A stretch of DNA of 64,000 nt, taken from Sulfurospirillum sp. UBA4058 (GTDB lineage Bacteria; Campylobacterota; Campylobacteria; Campylobacterales; Sulfurospirillaceae). The stretch's first letter is position 1. Every line of letters starts with the position of its first letter. Where the stretch lies: positions 209,096 to 273,095 of the forward strand of contig DFZK01000010.1 in the NCBI GenBank assembly GCA_002382085.1, written 5' to 3'. The position numbers and the translations under genes were made by a program. Below, piece after piece: positions 34,269 through 43,351 of the stretch. The notes beneath the pieces are model-generated. The model searched no databases and was not told where the DNA came from. It worked only from the letters and a program-made list of their open reading frames with translations.

Positions 34269-34589
34269 ATGAAAAGAACGACTTATTTTTGCCTATTGCT
34301 CGCATCTTTATTTCTGATTCCCTCTTCCTTGTCCGCAAGCACGGTAAAAGGTAAAATTTTTTATGCAAAAATTCTCAAACCCGTATGCGGCTTTAACGGT
34401 GACGTCATGGGTAAAAAACATACCGTCAGCGAATGGAAACAATTTTACGAAAACAATCAACTCTCCCTTGCCATAAAAGTGCTTTGCCCGCAAGCTCCCG
34501 ATATTACGGAACAAAACGATCTTTTAAACCTCTACCACTTCCTCAGTTCGTTTGCAAGCGATAGCGGTAACGTGCCTTCGTGCAATTAA
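34269..34589 (+). CDS. Small exported protein related to haem-less cytochrome-c-like proteins
   Basis: 106 residues: signal peptide about 1-23, then a mature part without CxxCH. Cys in KPVCGFNG (about 40), VLCPQAP (about 77) and the C-terminal GNVPSCN could form a disulfide. The KPVCG...HTxxEW...SGNVPSC pattern recurs, as I recall, in small periplasmic proteins of campylobacters found beside cytochromes. Function unknown; 23 bases after the cytochrome gene, probably one transcript. Confidence 0.65.
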   Translation: MKRTTYFCLLLASLFLIPSSLSASTVKGKIFYAKILKPVCGFNGDVMGKKHTVSEWKQFYENNQLSLAIKVLCPQAPDITEQNDLLNLYHFLSSFASDSGNVPSCN

Positions 34590-34633
34590 AAATCTTTGCA
34601 TAGGGGCTTTATCTTACTTTTATATTCTATTGA

Positions 34634-34639
34634 TACAAT
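34634..34639 (+). promoter_or_regulatory. -10 element for the amino acid transporter operon
   Basis: TACAAT preceded by TGA, 38 bases before the ATPase gene start. No clear -35. Confidence 0.45.
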
Positions 34640-34676
34640 TATGGTTTGTGCGAGATATACGTAAAGAAAGGTTTGA

Positions 34677-35417
34677 ATGAGCCAAGCAATTGTGCGTATG
34701 GAGAACGTCGATAAATACTACGGCGATTTTCATGTCCTAAAAAATATTAATTTTTCCGTTACCGAAGGTGAAATCGTCGTTATATGCGGTCCAAGCGGTA
34801 GCGGTAAATCAACCCTGATTCGTTGCATCAATAAACTTGAAGAGATTGATAGCGGCGATATTTTTGTCGACGGATTCGATCTTTACGATAAAAAAGTAAA
34901 CATTAACCAAGTACGTGCCGAAACCGGCATGGTCTTTCAGCACTTCAATCTTTTTCCCCACTTAACCATTTTAGACAACATCACGATTGCACAACGTAAA
35001 GTAAAAGGTGCTTCAAAACACGAAGCAAATGAATTTTCCCTCAAATTATTGGAGCGTGTCGGACTGGTGCATAAAGCGCACGGATATCCCAACGAACTGA
35101 GCGGCGGACAGAAGCAAAGAGTTGCCATCGCAAGAACGCTCGCTATGAAACCTAAAATCATTCTTTTCGACGAACCGACTTCCGCACTCGATCCGGAAAT
35201 GATCGGAGGCGTTTTGGACGTTATGCGAGAGTTAGCACATGAAAATTATACGATTATTTGCGTGACTCACGAAATGGGTTTTGCTAAAGAAGTCAGTGAT
35301 CGCGTGATTTTTATGGATGAAGGGGTGATTATCGAAGAAGCAAGCCCTGAAGCATTTTTCGCAAATCCAAAAACCGAACGCGCTCAAAAATTTTTACAAG
35401 AAGTGCTTACACATTAA
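34677..35417 (+). CDS. Polar amino acid ABC transporter ATPase (GlnQ-like)
   Basis: 246 residues. Walker A GPSGSGKST (38-46), Q-loop MVFQHFNLFPHLTILDN, signature LSGGQKQRVAIARTLA (about 140), Walker B IILFDEPTSALDPE, His switch CVTHEMGFA. The family imports glutamine, glutamate, aspartate or similar. First of a three-gene operon with binding protein and permease. Confidence 0.93.
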   Translation: MSQAIVRMENVDKYYGDFHVLKNINFSVTEGEIVVICGPSGSGKSTLIRCINKLEEIDSGDIFVDGFDLYDKKVNINQVRAETGMVFQHFNLFPHLTILDNITIAQRKVKGASKHEANEFSLKLLERVGLVHKAHGYPNELSGGQKQRVAIARTLAMKPKIILFDEPTSALDPEMIGGVLDVMRELAHENYTIICVTHEMGFAKEVSDRVIFMDEGVIIEEASPEAFFANPKTERAQKFLQEVLTH

Positions 35418-35451
35418 TCATTAAAAAATCTATTCTTTAAGGAGAGTGTCA

Positions 35452-36252
35452 ATGAAAAAAATTCTTGCCGCATTACTCGTAATGCTCGGACTTAATGCCA
35501 TGGCTGACGATATCAACCTTTGGCAAAAATCAACCCTCAACTCCATCTTACAAAAAGGTGAATTAACCGTCGGTTTAGAGCCCGGTTATATGCCTTTCGA
35601 GATGAAAGATAAACAAGGCAATATTATCGGCTTTGACGTTGATTTGGCAAACGAAATGGCAAAAGCGATGGGCGTTAAACTGAAACTGGTTCCCACGGCA
35701 TGGGACGGCATTATTGCAGGACTTCTTACGGGTAAATACGACATTATCATGTCCGGTATGACGATTACGCAAGAGAGAAATCTCAAAATTAATTTTGCAA
35801 ACCCTTACATCAGCGTCGGACAAACGCTCCTTGCTCCCAAAAAACATGCGGGTAAGAAATGGAGCGATTTGGATAAACCCGAATACACCATCGTCACAAA
35901 AATCGGCGTAACCGGCGAAATTGCAACACGTAAAATGTTTAAAAAAGCTAAAATCAGAACCTTTGAAACCGAAGCAGATGCAGCACAAGAAGTGCTTAAC
36001 GGCAATGCCGATGCTTTGGTATACGACAAACCGTACAATGCGATCTTCTTCGCTGAAAAAGGCGCAGGCAAACTCGTACATATGGATGAAGAGCTTACGT
36101 ACGAACCTCTTGGCTTTGCGATTCGTAAAGGTGATCCTGATTTCTTGAACTGGCTCAATAATTTCCTTAACCAAACCCAACACGACGGTACGTACCAAAA
36201 AATTTACGATCGTTGGTTTAACGACTCTTCATGGCAAAAAAAGGTAATGTAA
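35452..36252 (+). CDS. Amino acid ABC transporter substrate-binding protein
   Basis: Periplasmic family-3 binding protein, 266 residues, signal peptide 1-18 ending LNAMA. Ligand-fold motifs include VGLEPGYMPFEMKD, GFDVDLANEMAKAMG and SGMTITQERNLKINF. The start is ATG 35452, with AAGGAG seven bases upstream; a GTG two codons earlier is too close to that site. Which amino acid binds cannot be read from sequence. Confidence 0.92.
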   Translation: MKKILAALLVMLGLNAMADDINLWQKSTLNSILQKGELTVGLEPGYMPFEMKDKQGNIIGFDVDLANEMAKAMGVKLKLVPTAWDGIIAGLLTGKYDIIMSGMTITQERNLKINFANPYISVGQTLLAPKKHAGKKWSDLDKPEYTIVTKIGVTGEIATRKMFKKAKIRTFETEADAAQEVLNGNADALVYDKPYNAIFFAEKGAGKLVHMDEELTYEPLGFAIRKGDPDFLNWLNNFLNQTQHDGTYQKIYDRWFNDSSWQKKVM

Positions 36253-36255
36253 CCA

Positions 36256-37221
36256 GTGGCAAAAGAGAAACAACCACTTCTACACAATAAAACATTCGGC
36301 CACATCGTGGCCGTTATGTTTTACGTCGCATTAGGATATCTCCTTTTTACGGCTGCTTCCAATATGAATTATATTTGGAAATGGACCAGTGTTCCCAAAT
36401 ATTTTGCTTATGAACAAACCGATACGATTACGTCTCCCATAGACGGTACGGTACGCTTGGGCAACAATGCTATGATCGTCCAAGGTACGAGCGATAGCAA
36501 AGAAGTCGTTATCGAACAAGGGTTTTCGTCAAAAGTCCAAGAAGGCGATCATATCTATGAAAACGACGTTATCGCATCGAAAACCTACCTCAAAGCCGGA
36601 CCGCTGATCGAAGGTTTAATCGTAACGTTAGAAGTCTCGGCATTAGCCGCAATCCTCGCATTTGGCATCGGTGCACTTTTAGCATTTATGCGCATTTCTC
36701 ATTTGCAGTTCCTGAAAGACATTGCTACGGTGTATATAGCCATTATACGGGGAACGCCTTTACTCGTACAAATTTTTATTTTTTATTTTATTATTGCGAC
36801 GATTTTTGAACTGGAACGCTTTTTAGCGGGTGCCGTTTCGCTCGGCCTTTTCTTCGGTGCTTATATCGCGGAAGTCTTACGAGGAGCGATTCAATCAATC
36901 GATAAAGGTCAATACGAAGCGGCTAAATCGCTCGGTATGAACTACACGCAAACGATGGTTTATATTATTATGCCTCAAGCGTTAAAACGCGCTTTGCCTA
37001 CATTGGTAGGAGAAATGATCGCACTCGTCAAAGATTCGTCTTTGGTTTCGGTTATCTCCATTACCGATTTGACCAAAGTCGGACGTGAAATCGTTGCCAA
37101 CACCTTTTCGCCGTTTGAGACATGGCTGATCGTTGCGGCGGTCTATTTTACCATTACCTTTACGCTAACGGCACTCGGACACAAAATTGAATCTCGAATG
37201 AAAAAACAAGGCGGCATGTAA
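36256..37221 (+). CDS. Amino acid ABC transporter permease with extracytoplasmic insert
   Basis: 321 residues, longer than the usual ~220. One N-terminal helix (about 13-34) is followed by a ~75-residue beta-rich segment (about 45-115) with ITSPIDGTVRLGNNAMIVQG, resembling a lipoyl/biotinyl-type fold, then the normal HisM/GlnP permease core with EAAKSLGMNYTQTM as the ATPase-coupling loop. GTG start three bases after the binding-protein stop. A hairpin at the stop ends the operon. Confidence 0.88.
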   Translation: MAKEKQPLLHNKTFGHIVAVMFYVALGYLLFTAASNMNYIWKWTSVPKYFAYEQTDTITSPIDGTVRLGNNAMIVQGTSDSKEVVIEQGFSSKVQEGDHIYENDVIASKTYLKAGPLIEGLIVTLEVSALAAILAFGIGALLAFMRISHLQFLKDIATVYIAIIRGTPLLVQIFIFYFIIATIFELERFLAGAVSLGLFFGAYIAEVLRGAIQSIDKGQYEAAKSLGMNYTQTMVYIIMPQALKRALPTLVGEMIALVKDSSLVSVISITDLTKVGREIVANTFSPFETWLIVAAVYFTITFTLTALGHKIESRMKKQGGM

Positions 37222-37238
37222 GCTTTTCAAGCTTGCAT
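37216..37238. terminator. Bidirectional hairpin between permease and PilZ genes
   Basis: ATGTAAGCTT and AAGCTTGCAT pair over 10 positions (one G-T) around TTC. The stem contains the permease stop codon; the convergent PilZ gene ends 11 bases further on. Confidence 0.65.
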
Positions 37239-37248
37239 CACCGCATTG

Positions 37249-38394
37249 TTATACGCTATACGCTTCTAACTCTTGGTTTAAATCTTCCAAAATCTCTTTT
37301 TCACGCTGAGAAATATAATTTAAAATTTTTCTGCTCATAATACGATCGGGAAAGATACGCATACAGTAACGAAATGAGCCTTGATAGTCGATAATATTGA
37401 TAATTTCGCCTTGCAAGTCAATCGTCTTATCTCCTTCGATCGTGATCGTAGCACTGTTAAGCTCAAACGTTACGCTGACGTTCGCACCGACAAAAATACC
37501 GTTATTTTCGCTGCTTACGACACCTAGACCGTTAATCGAAAGATCGTAGAGTCGTCCCGACGTTTGTAGATTATTGGAAGGTCGTAAGTAGACTTTTGCC
37601 AAAATATCGGGATGAACGCGAACAAACTCACGCTGAATAGCCGGCATATTCAAAAGATACGTAAAATTGCTCAGAACAATCGTATTGCTTTGAAAATCGC
37701 TCTCGATGATATCGGCTTTAAGATGTTTACTCAAATATTCGTTTTTGACGATAAACGCCTGTGCTTCCAGTTTCATCGCGATCTCTTGCAATCGATCGAT
37801 CTTAAACGTAATGTTCTCACCGTCTATCGCGACAATCTCCGCTTCCGAACTAATCGGTACGCCTTTATAGAGATTTAAAAACGTAATTTTTTGCTGATTT
37901 CCTCGCATACGCTGAAACACTTCAACAATCGTGTTGCTCGGAGTAAACATAATATCTTGGCTAAATCCCGCATCGCAAACCTCACAAGGCTGACATGTCG
38001 TTTGCAAAGAGAGATCGCTTTGCATAGTATCGACAAAACGATTCACGTATCCGATCAACATTCCAAGTTGCGGACACTTGATATGTCGTTCGCTCAATTC
38101 GCCGTATTTTTCAAGAAGAAACAAAAAACTCCTCGTAACGACGAAACGTAGTTCACCGCCGTTCAAACGTAAATGTACCAAAAGATCTTGAGGAACTTCG
38201 TTGTCGCATTGAAGCAAGCTTCGATAGATCGATAAAGCCATACTCTTTGCTTCGGAATACGTGATATTCGTATCGCTATTTGCATAAAGGCATGCAAAGT
38301 AATCGCTAAAAACCGTTTCCAGCTCCTCATAAAACGGAGCAAGATTAATCAGAAAAAGTTCTTTTTCGTCTTCGGAAATACTATTTTTGTCCAT
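37249..38394 (-). CDS. PilZ-domain protein (likely c-di-GMP responsive)
   Basis: 381 residues, no signal or membrane helix. N-terminal ~130 residues helical; CQPCEVC (about 139-145) could bind metal; a beta-rich middle part resembles a YcgR-type N domain; the C-terminal PilZ domain (about 270-365) has the DLSINGLGV motif. The arginine motif before it (EFVRVHP) is weak, so c-di-GMP binding is probable, not certain. Single-gene unit. Confidence 0.75.
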   Translation of the reverse strand: MDKNSISEDEKELFLINLAPFYEELETVFSDYFACLYANSDTNITYSEAKSMALSIYRSLLQCDNEVPQDLLVHLRLNGGELRFVVTRSFLFLLEKYGELSERHIKCPQLGMLIGYVNRFVDTMQSDLSLQTTCQPCEVCDAGFSQDIMFTPSNTIVEVFQRMRGNQQKITFLNLYKGVPISSEAEIVAIDGENITFKIDRLQEIAMKLEAQAFIVKNEYLSKHLKADIIESDFQSNTIVLSNFTYLLNMPAIQREFVRVHPDILAKVYLRPSNNLQTSGRLYDLSINGLGVVSSENNGIFVGANVSVTFELNSATITIEGDKTIDLQGEIINIIDYQGSFRYCMRIFPDRIMSRKILNYISQREKEILEDLNQELEAYSV

Positions 38395-38427
38395 GAGAGC
38401 GTTCCTCTTGTGGTAGATTTAGTGATT

Positions 38428-39276
38428 TTATCCTTCTGCATCAACAAGACGCGAAATATCTAAAACGACGTTGGTTCCTTCCTCTTTTTTAGAAAAAATA
38501 CGCAGAGGAATTTTACATTCATCGCAATAGGCTTTTACGAGACTCAACCCTATGCCGTATCCCTCTTTACTCGTATCGGCTTGATAATAACGATCAAAAG
38601 CTAAAAATAGCTCCGCTTCGCTCATCCCGATTCCTTCATCCCGAATCGTTAATATTCCGTTATCAAATGCGACGGAAATCGGACGATTGTTTCTATTATA
38701 TTTCACGGCATTATGCAATAAATTCGAAACGACTTTCCCCAATCCGTGTTTATCGGCATAAAGTCGAACATATACGTTTTCGGTTTGGATAACAACGTCT
38801 TGCGTCATCTCTTTTTGCTTTTCAATAATGCGGTTGAGCAAATCTTCCAAGATAAAATGCTCTTTGACCACCTCTTGTATCTCTTTTTTGATGTAGTAAT
38901 CCACCTCTTTGTAAAGCGCATACAAGTCGTCGCTTGCCAATGCAATCCGCTCCAAACGCTTTTGCTTTTTCGGATCGTTTTCGTTTTCTCTGAGCATTTG
39001 CAAATTGGCTTTAATCACCGAAAGAGGAATATTTAGCTCATGCAACGTATCTTTGAGTAAAATATCCAAAAAACGATTAGTCTTCAAAAGCGTTGAGAGA
39101 CAATACGTTACGGTCACATATCCGACGATACCCGCAAAGAGTATACTAAGCGCACCTATCCACATCCATGAATCGATCCATAAGCAGAGAATAAACGTAA
39201 AGCCCATCGAAACACATAAACTGATGCTCAAGCTTATCGCCGTTTTGAGGATAAATTTTCGATCGTTACTTCTCAA
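38428..39276 (-). CDS. Sensor histidine kinase, short N-terminal membrane anchor
   Basis: 282 residues. Two helices (about 14-60) with almost no loop between, so any signal is sensed in or at the membrane. Phospho-His H79 in DTLHELNIPLS, N-box NLLHNAVKYN (about 185), G1 DEGIGMS and G2 GYGIGLSLVK. Overlaps the cognate regulator gene by 11 bases. Shares its layout, including the helical dimer domain, with the kinase at 58.7 kb. Confidence 0.9.
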   Translation of the reverse strand: MRSNDRKFILKTAISLSISLCVSMGFTFILCLWIDSWMWIGALSILFAGIVGYVTVTYCLSTLLKTNRFLDILLKDTLHELNIPLSVIKANLQMLRENENDPKKQKRLERIALASDDLYALYKEVDYYIKKEIQEVVKEHFILEDLLNRIIEKQKEMTQDVVIQTENVYVRLYADKHGLGKVVSNLLHNAVKYNRNNRPISVAFDNGILTIRDEGIGMSEAELFLAFDRYYQADTSKEGYGIGLSLVKAYCDECKIPLRIFSKKEEGTNVVLDISRLVDAEG

Positions 39277-39931
39277 AACGATACCCGATTCCTCGAATAT
39301 TGGAAATGCTCTCTTTGCCGAAAATTTTTTTGAGATTGTTGACGTAAACGCGAATCGATCCCTCGTTCATCTCTTCGCTACTGCTCCATAATCGCTCATG
39401 GATCATCTCTTTGGTCACCACATAGCCTCTTTCTTTTACCAAAAGGTACAGTAACTCAAAATCTTTAAGGTGTACGTCTAACTCTTCATCATCGCAAAAA
39501 AGACGTTTTCGAGCCAAGTTGAGTTTATAGTGTTCGTCGATAACGAGCCAATCGTCGACAATCCCCTTAGCACGCGTTAAAATAGCGCGAATGCGTAATA
39601 ACAGTTCGCCCAAATCAAACGGCTTTTTGATATAATCGTCGCCGCCTAACGTAAAACCCTGTGTTAAGCTTTCTTGGTCATTTAACGAGGTTACGAAAAT
39701 CGCGGGCGTTCTGTCTCCCGAAGCTCTCAACTCTCGTAAAAAATCAAACCCGTTCATTTCGGGAACTTTCACATCCAAAAGGTATAGATCAAACTTCTCT
39801 TCGTAACAACGTTTTAATGCCTCTTTACCGTTTTGAACCAAAACGCACGTATAATCGTTTTCGCTCAAGAAATCTTCAAGTGTATTGAGCAAAAGCGCGT
39901 TATCTTCTAAAATTAAAAGTTTATATGACAT
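39266..39931 (-). CDS. OmpR-family response regulator
   Basis: 221 residues: receiver with phospho-acceptor D53 (LYLLDVKVPEMNG), conserved Lys in DDYIKKPFD, and a C-terminal winged helix (about 130-220, GYVVTKEMIHERLW and RVYVNNLKKIFG). The start is ATG 39931, inside the last codons of pyrC, with GGAG eight bases upstream; a TTG two codons earlier is less likely. Works with the downstream kinase. Confidence 0.92.
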   Translation of the reverse strand: MSYKLLILEDNALLLNTLEDFLSENDYTCVLVQNGKEALKRCYEEKFDLYLLDVKVPEMNGFDFLRELRASGDRTPAIFVTSLNDQESLTQGFTLGGDDYIKKPFDLGELLLRIRAILTRAKGIVDDWLVIDEHYKLNLARKRLFCDDEELDVHLKDFELLYLLVKERGYVVTKEMIHERLWSSSEEMNEGSIRVYVNNLKKIFGKESISNIRGIGYRFEK

Positions 39932-40928
39932 GAGCAATGCTCCACGCTAATGTTTCGTTTGCAAACATCGGAACGACGTTACCGTAACCGTGTGTTACTT
40001 TCATAGGCATTTTTTCTAAAACAACCTCTTTATAAAGGGCTTTATATCCGTAAACGGTTTGTGCATTGTTACTCACAAACGCTTGTAACGAAGCTAATGC
40101 GTTATGTTTGTCAAAGAGTTCCGTGAGTGCTTGCAATGCAATAGGAGCACTAAAAACACCTGCCGCACATCCGCAACACTCTTTCATGTGAATCGGATGC
40201 GGCGCAGAGTCGCTTCCGAACATCACTTTCGGATGCGCCGCAAGGCTTACATGTAAAAGAGCTTCCCTGTCTTCGTAACGCTTGGCAATCGGCTTACAGA
40301 AAAGATGCGGTTGAAGCATTCCTCCGGCAACGTCGTCTAGCGTGATCAGCAAATGATGCAGGGTTATCGTAGCATACAAATTTTCATAACGATCCAGAAG
40401 GGCTACGCTCTCTTGGGTCGTAATATGCTCCATAACGATCTTGAGTTTTGGGAACGCTTCGGCGAGGTTCTCGTAAATCGAGCAAAACTCTTTTTCACGA
40501 TCCATTACGAAACCGTTCGTTTCTCCGTGAACGCATAAAATGAGTCCCAAATCGCTCATCGCTTCTAAAACGGGACGCAATAACTCAATATCCATGCTTG
40601 CCACACCACCCTCGGAATTAGTCGTAATGCCTGATGGATAGAGCTTTAATGCTTTGACATGTAAAGAAGCTTGCTCTAAAAAATCCCGCGTATAATCACT
40701 CCGAAAAAAAAGCGTCATTAAAGGATCGAAGCGATTTTGTCCGATTGCGCGTACGATACGTTCCTTGTAAGCAAGAACTGCTTCAATCGTCGTAATAGGA
40801 GGAACCAAATTAGGCATCACGATAGCTCCGGCAAAACCGTAAGCACTTAAGGGTGCTACGAGATTGAGCATTTCTTCGTCGCGTAAATGTAAATGCATGT
40901 CCAAAGGAGAGATCAGCGTATGGGTCAT
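39921..40928 (-). CDS. pyrC: Dihydroorotase
   Basis: Pyrimidine synthesis: carbamoyl-aspartate to dihydroorotate. 335 residues, class II (E. coli PyrC type). Zinc ligands H12 and H14 in MHLHLRDE, the carbamylated Lys in LKALKLYPSG (about 95), His in CVHGETNG and MEHITT, and Asp in GSDSAPH. The 3' end is overlapped by a response regulator gene. One TTACATGTAA at 40247 writes Leu-His-Val. Confidence 0.96.
   Translation of the reverse strand: MTHTLISPLDMHLHLRDEEMLNLVAPLSAYGFAGAIVMPNLVPPITTIEAVLAYKERIVRAIGQNRFDPLMTLFFRSDYTRDFLEQASLHVKALKLYPSGITTNSEGGVASMDIELLRPVLEAMSDLGLILCVHGETNGFVMDREKEFCSIYENLAEAFPKLKIVMEHITTQESVALLDRYENLYATITLHHLLITLDDVAGGMLQPHLFCKPIAKRYEDREALLHVSLAAHPKVMFGSDSAPHPIHMKECCGCAAGVFSAPIALQALTELFDKHNALASLQAFVSNNAQTVYGYKALYKEVVLEKMPMKVTHGYGNVVPMFANETLAWSIAHVI
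40247..40256. repeat. TTACATGTAA copy inside pyrC
   Basis: Exact copy; Leu-His-Val-Ser in the pyrC frame. Confidence 0.8.
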
Positions 40929-40951
40929 CGGAAAGTCCCTTTTTTGTTTTA

Positions 40952-40957
40952 ATTATA
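40952..40957 (-). promoter_or_regulatory. Extended -10 for pyrC
   Basis: Minus-strand TGCTATAAT, 23 bases before the pyrC start, in the divergent gap 40929-41009. Confidence 0.5.
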
Positions 40958-40977
40958 GCAAAGCAAGCCCAAAATGT

Positions 40978-40983
40978 TATACT
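40978..40983 (+). promoter_or_regulatory. -10 element for the aldo/keto reductase
   Basis: TATACT, 26 bases before the ATG, with a TTAAGG ribosome site between. Confidence 0.45.
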
Positions 40984-41009
40984 TCCATCAAAAATGTTAA
41001 GGCATCGCT

Positions 41010-42029
41010 ATGGAATATCGCTACATCGGTAAAACCGGTTTGAGAGTGACCCCTATTTGTATGGGAACAATGAGTTTTGGAAGCTGGAGCGACAAAGCAG
41101 AATCCTTTAAAATCCTCGATACCGCTTACGATAGAGGCATCAACTTTTTTGATACCGCAGAGCTTTATCCTGTGCCTCCGCGCAGTGATTATGCAGGCGA
41201 AACCGAACGCATCATCTCCGAGTGGTTGGCAAGCAAACCGCGTGAGAGTATTATCTTGGCAACCAAAATGGCGGGTGCGGCAAACGGCTGGTTTGTACCG
41301 CCCATTCGCCACGGCTACACAGCGATCGATCGCTTTCACATTCAAAGAGCCGTTGAGGGAAGTTTAAAACGCCTCAAAACCGACTACATCGATCTTTATC
41401 AGGTTCATTGGCCCGATGAAGTCGTTCCGAAAGAAGAGTCAATGCGCGCACTCGATGAATTGGTCAAAAGCGGAAAAGTCCGATACATCGGAACATCAAA
41501 TGATACGACCTATGGACTGACAAAATCCAATACCATCGCACAGTATGAGAAGCTTTCCCGTTTTGAGTCCATTCAAAATAACTTTTCACTGCTCAATCCA
41601 CGCTTTTTGGATGAACTCTCCAACGCATGCCGCAAAGAAAAAGTCTCGCTTCTACCCTACTCTCCTATCGGTGGTGGTGTTTTAAGTGGCAAATATAATC
41701 AAGCGTTCATCGACCCTAAAACGCGTTTTGGCGAATACCTAAACGCAGGCGAGGCACGTCAAAGAGCAATGTACAACCGCTTCGTCAATGAAAAATCGCT
41801 TGCGGCAACAGCAAAATACATCGAAATCGCTCAAAAATACGGCATGAGTCCTGTAACACTTGCGGTTGCGTGGAGCATGCATTTTGACTTTGTCGCTTCT
41901 ACCATCATTGGTGCACGTTACGCCAGCCAACTTGAAGAGAGTTTCAAAGCGTTTGAACTCAAACTCAGCGCTGAGATACTGCGTGAAATCGAGTTGGTTC
42001 AAAAAGAGATTTTGTACCCTTTGGGGTAA
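41010..42029 (+). CDS. Aldo/keto reductase
   Basis: NADPH-dependent oxidoreductase, 339 residues, (beta/alpha)8 barrel. N-terminal YRYIGKTGLRVTPICMGTMS, catalytic Asp/Tyr in FFDTAELYP (about 47-55), Lys in ATKMAG (about 86), His in YQVHWPD (about 134), and a cofactor Arg/Ser segment late (TIIGARYASQLEES). Resembles the Tas/YghZ-like group; substrate unknown. Codon style seems poorer in CpG than its neighbours (by eye), which hints at later arrival. Single gene. Confidence 0.9.
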   Translation: MEYRYIGKTGLRVTPICMGTMSFGSWSDKAESFKILDTAYDRGINFFDTAELYPVPPRSDYAGETERIISEWLASKPRESIILATKMAGAANGWFVPPIRHGYTAIDRFHIQRAVEGSLKRLKTDYIDLYQVHWPDEVVPKEESMRALDELVKSGKVRYIGTSNDTTYGLTKSNTIAQYEKLSRFESIQNNFSLLNPRFLDELSNACRKEKVSLLPYSPIGGGVLSGKYNQAFIDPKTRFGEYLNAGEARQRAMYNRFVNEKSLAATAKYIEIAQKYGMSPVTLAVAWSMHFDFVASTIIGARYASQLEESFKAFELKLSAEILREIELVQKEILYPLG

Positions 42030-42040
42030 GTAACGAAGGC

Positions 42041-42070
42041 TTACATGTAAGGAAAAATCCTTACATGTAA
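42041..42070. terminator. Bidirectional hairpin from two TTACATGTAA palindromes
   Basis: Copies at 42041-42050 and 42061-42070; with GGA/TCC the stem is 13 bp and the loop AAAA. It fills the 47-base gap between the convergent aldo/keto reductase and amtB. Confidence 0.78.
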
Positions 42071-42076
42071 AAAGGT

Positions 42077-43261
42077 TTAAGCCTTTGATTTGACGAATTC
42101 AGGATAAGCTTCCAAACCGCATTCTTCGACGTCAAGCCCGACGTATTCGTGTTCTTCGTCGCTTCGTAATCCCACGATTTTCTTGATACCTCTAAAAAGG
42201 AGATACGAAAGAGGAAAAACAAAAAGCCCTGTTAAAACAATCCCTTTAAGCTGTGTCATCAGTGAAAAATCGGCAAAAATCGCCACGGCAATCGTCCCCC
42301 AAATTCCGTTGACCAAATGCACCGATAACGCACCTACCGGATCGTCGATTTGGAGTTTATCGAAAAGCGGTACGGCGAACACGACCAATGCCCCGCCGAT
42401 AGCACCGATGAGGATCGGCTCCCAAAGTCCCACAACGTCCGCACCGGCGGTAATCGCGACCAATCCGCCTAAAGCACCGTTTAAAATCATCGTAATATCC
42501 AACTTTTTGTACTGCATATAAACAATGCACGCCGCAACGATCGCTCCGGCAAGCCCTGCCGTATTGGTATTGACGATAATCAATCCTACTAAATCGGCCG
42601 CTTTCGTATCGGTCGCGATATGAAACGCGCTTCCGCCGTTAAAACCGAACCATCCGATCCAAAGCAACATCGCACCGAGTGTCACGAGCGGAATATTGGA
42701 TGCCGGAATCGCTCGAACTTGTCCTTCCTTTCCGTAGCGACCTCTTCGTGCGCCCAAGACCAAGATACCCGCCAAAAGTGCCCAACCGCCTACGGAATGG
42801 ATCACCGTACAACCGGCAAGATCGTGAACGTCGCTTAAAAAGCCGCCGCCCCAAATCGCATGTCCTACCATAGGATAGAGAAATCCGCTCATACAGACCG
42901 CAAAAATCATAAACGGAATGATGCGAATACGCTCGCTCACGCCACCGCTCATAATCGAAACGGTCTTACTCACAAATGCCATTTGAAAGAAAAAGTAGGC
43001 ATATGCGCTGTACCCTTGCGTCGACACTCCCGAAAGGAAGAATCCGTCTCCGCCGAACATAACGTTATAGCCCCAGAGTAAAAAGACGAACGACGTAATG
43101 GCGTACAAAAGCACATTTCCCGTCAAAACCGCCGAAACGTTTTTACCGCGAACAAGCCCAGCTTCTAGCATCGCAAATCCGGGAACCATTAAAATAATTA
43201 AAACCGCCGTGAAAAGTAAAAAGAGAGTATCGATAATATACTGAAGATGCGAAAGTTCCAT
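42077..43261 (-). CDS. amtB: Ammonium transporter AmtB
   Basis: Ammonia channel, 394 residues, eleven helices. Family signature near 150-160 (LAGCTVIHSVGGWALLAG, containing the first pore His) and HLVNGIWGTIAVAIF (about 312, second pore His); FGFNGGSAF is also typical. Downstream of the PII gene, whose protein blocks the channel when nitrogen is plentiful. AAGGG ribosome site at good distance. Confidence 0.95.
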   Translation of the reverse strand: MELSHLQYIIDTLFLLFTAVLIILMVPGFAMLEAGLVRGKNVSAVLTGNVLLYAITSFVFLLWGYNVMFGGDGFFLSGVSTQGYSAYAYFFFQMAFVSKTVSIMSGGVSERIRIIPFMIFAVCMSGFLYPMVGHAIWGGGFLSDVHDLAGCTVIHSVGGWALLAGILVLGARRGRYGKEGQVRAIPASNIPLVTLGAMLLWIGWFGFNGGSAFHIATDTKAADLVGLIIVNTNTAGLAGAIVAACIVYMQYKKLDITMILNGALGGLVAITAGADVVGLWEPILIGAIGGALVVFAVPLFDKLQIDDPVGALSVHLVNGIWGTIAVAIFADFSLMTQLKGIVLTGLFVFPLSYLLFRGIKKIVGLRSDEEHEYVGLDVEECGLEAYPEFVKSKA

Positions 43262-43315
43262 TACACGTGCCCTTAAATAAAATGTAATGGAGGATTGTAC
43301 AAAAATGCGGAAAAT

Positions 43316-43342
43316 CCGAGTGATTAAAATTTAATCACTCGG
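43316..43342. terminator. 27-bp near-perfect palindrome between glnB and amtB
   Basis: CCGAGTGATTAAA-A-TTTAATCACTCGG, 13-bp arms about a single base. It starts 10 bases past the glnB stop. As RNA it could attenuate amtB or mark processing; as DNA it could be an operator. On the minus strand it is followed by only a modest T-run. Confidence 0.5.
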
Positions 43343-43351
43343 CACTCGTTT

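Noticed and set aside
35575..36198. 207-codon open frame opposite the amino acid binding protein
   Set aside because: Entirely antisense to a well-supported gene, odd composition, no start signals.
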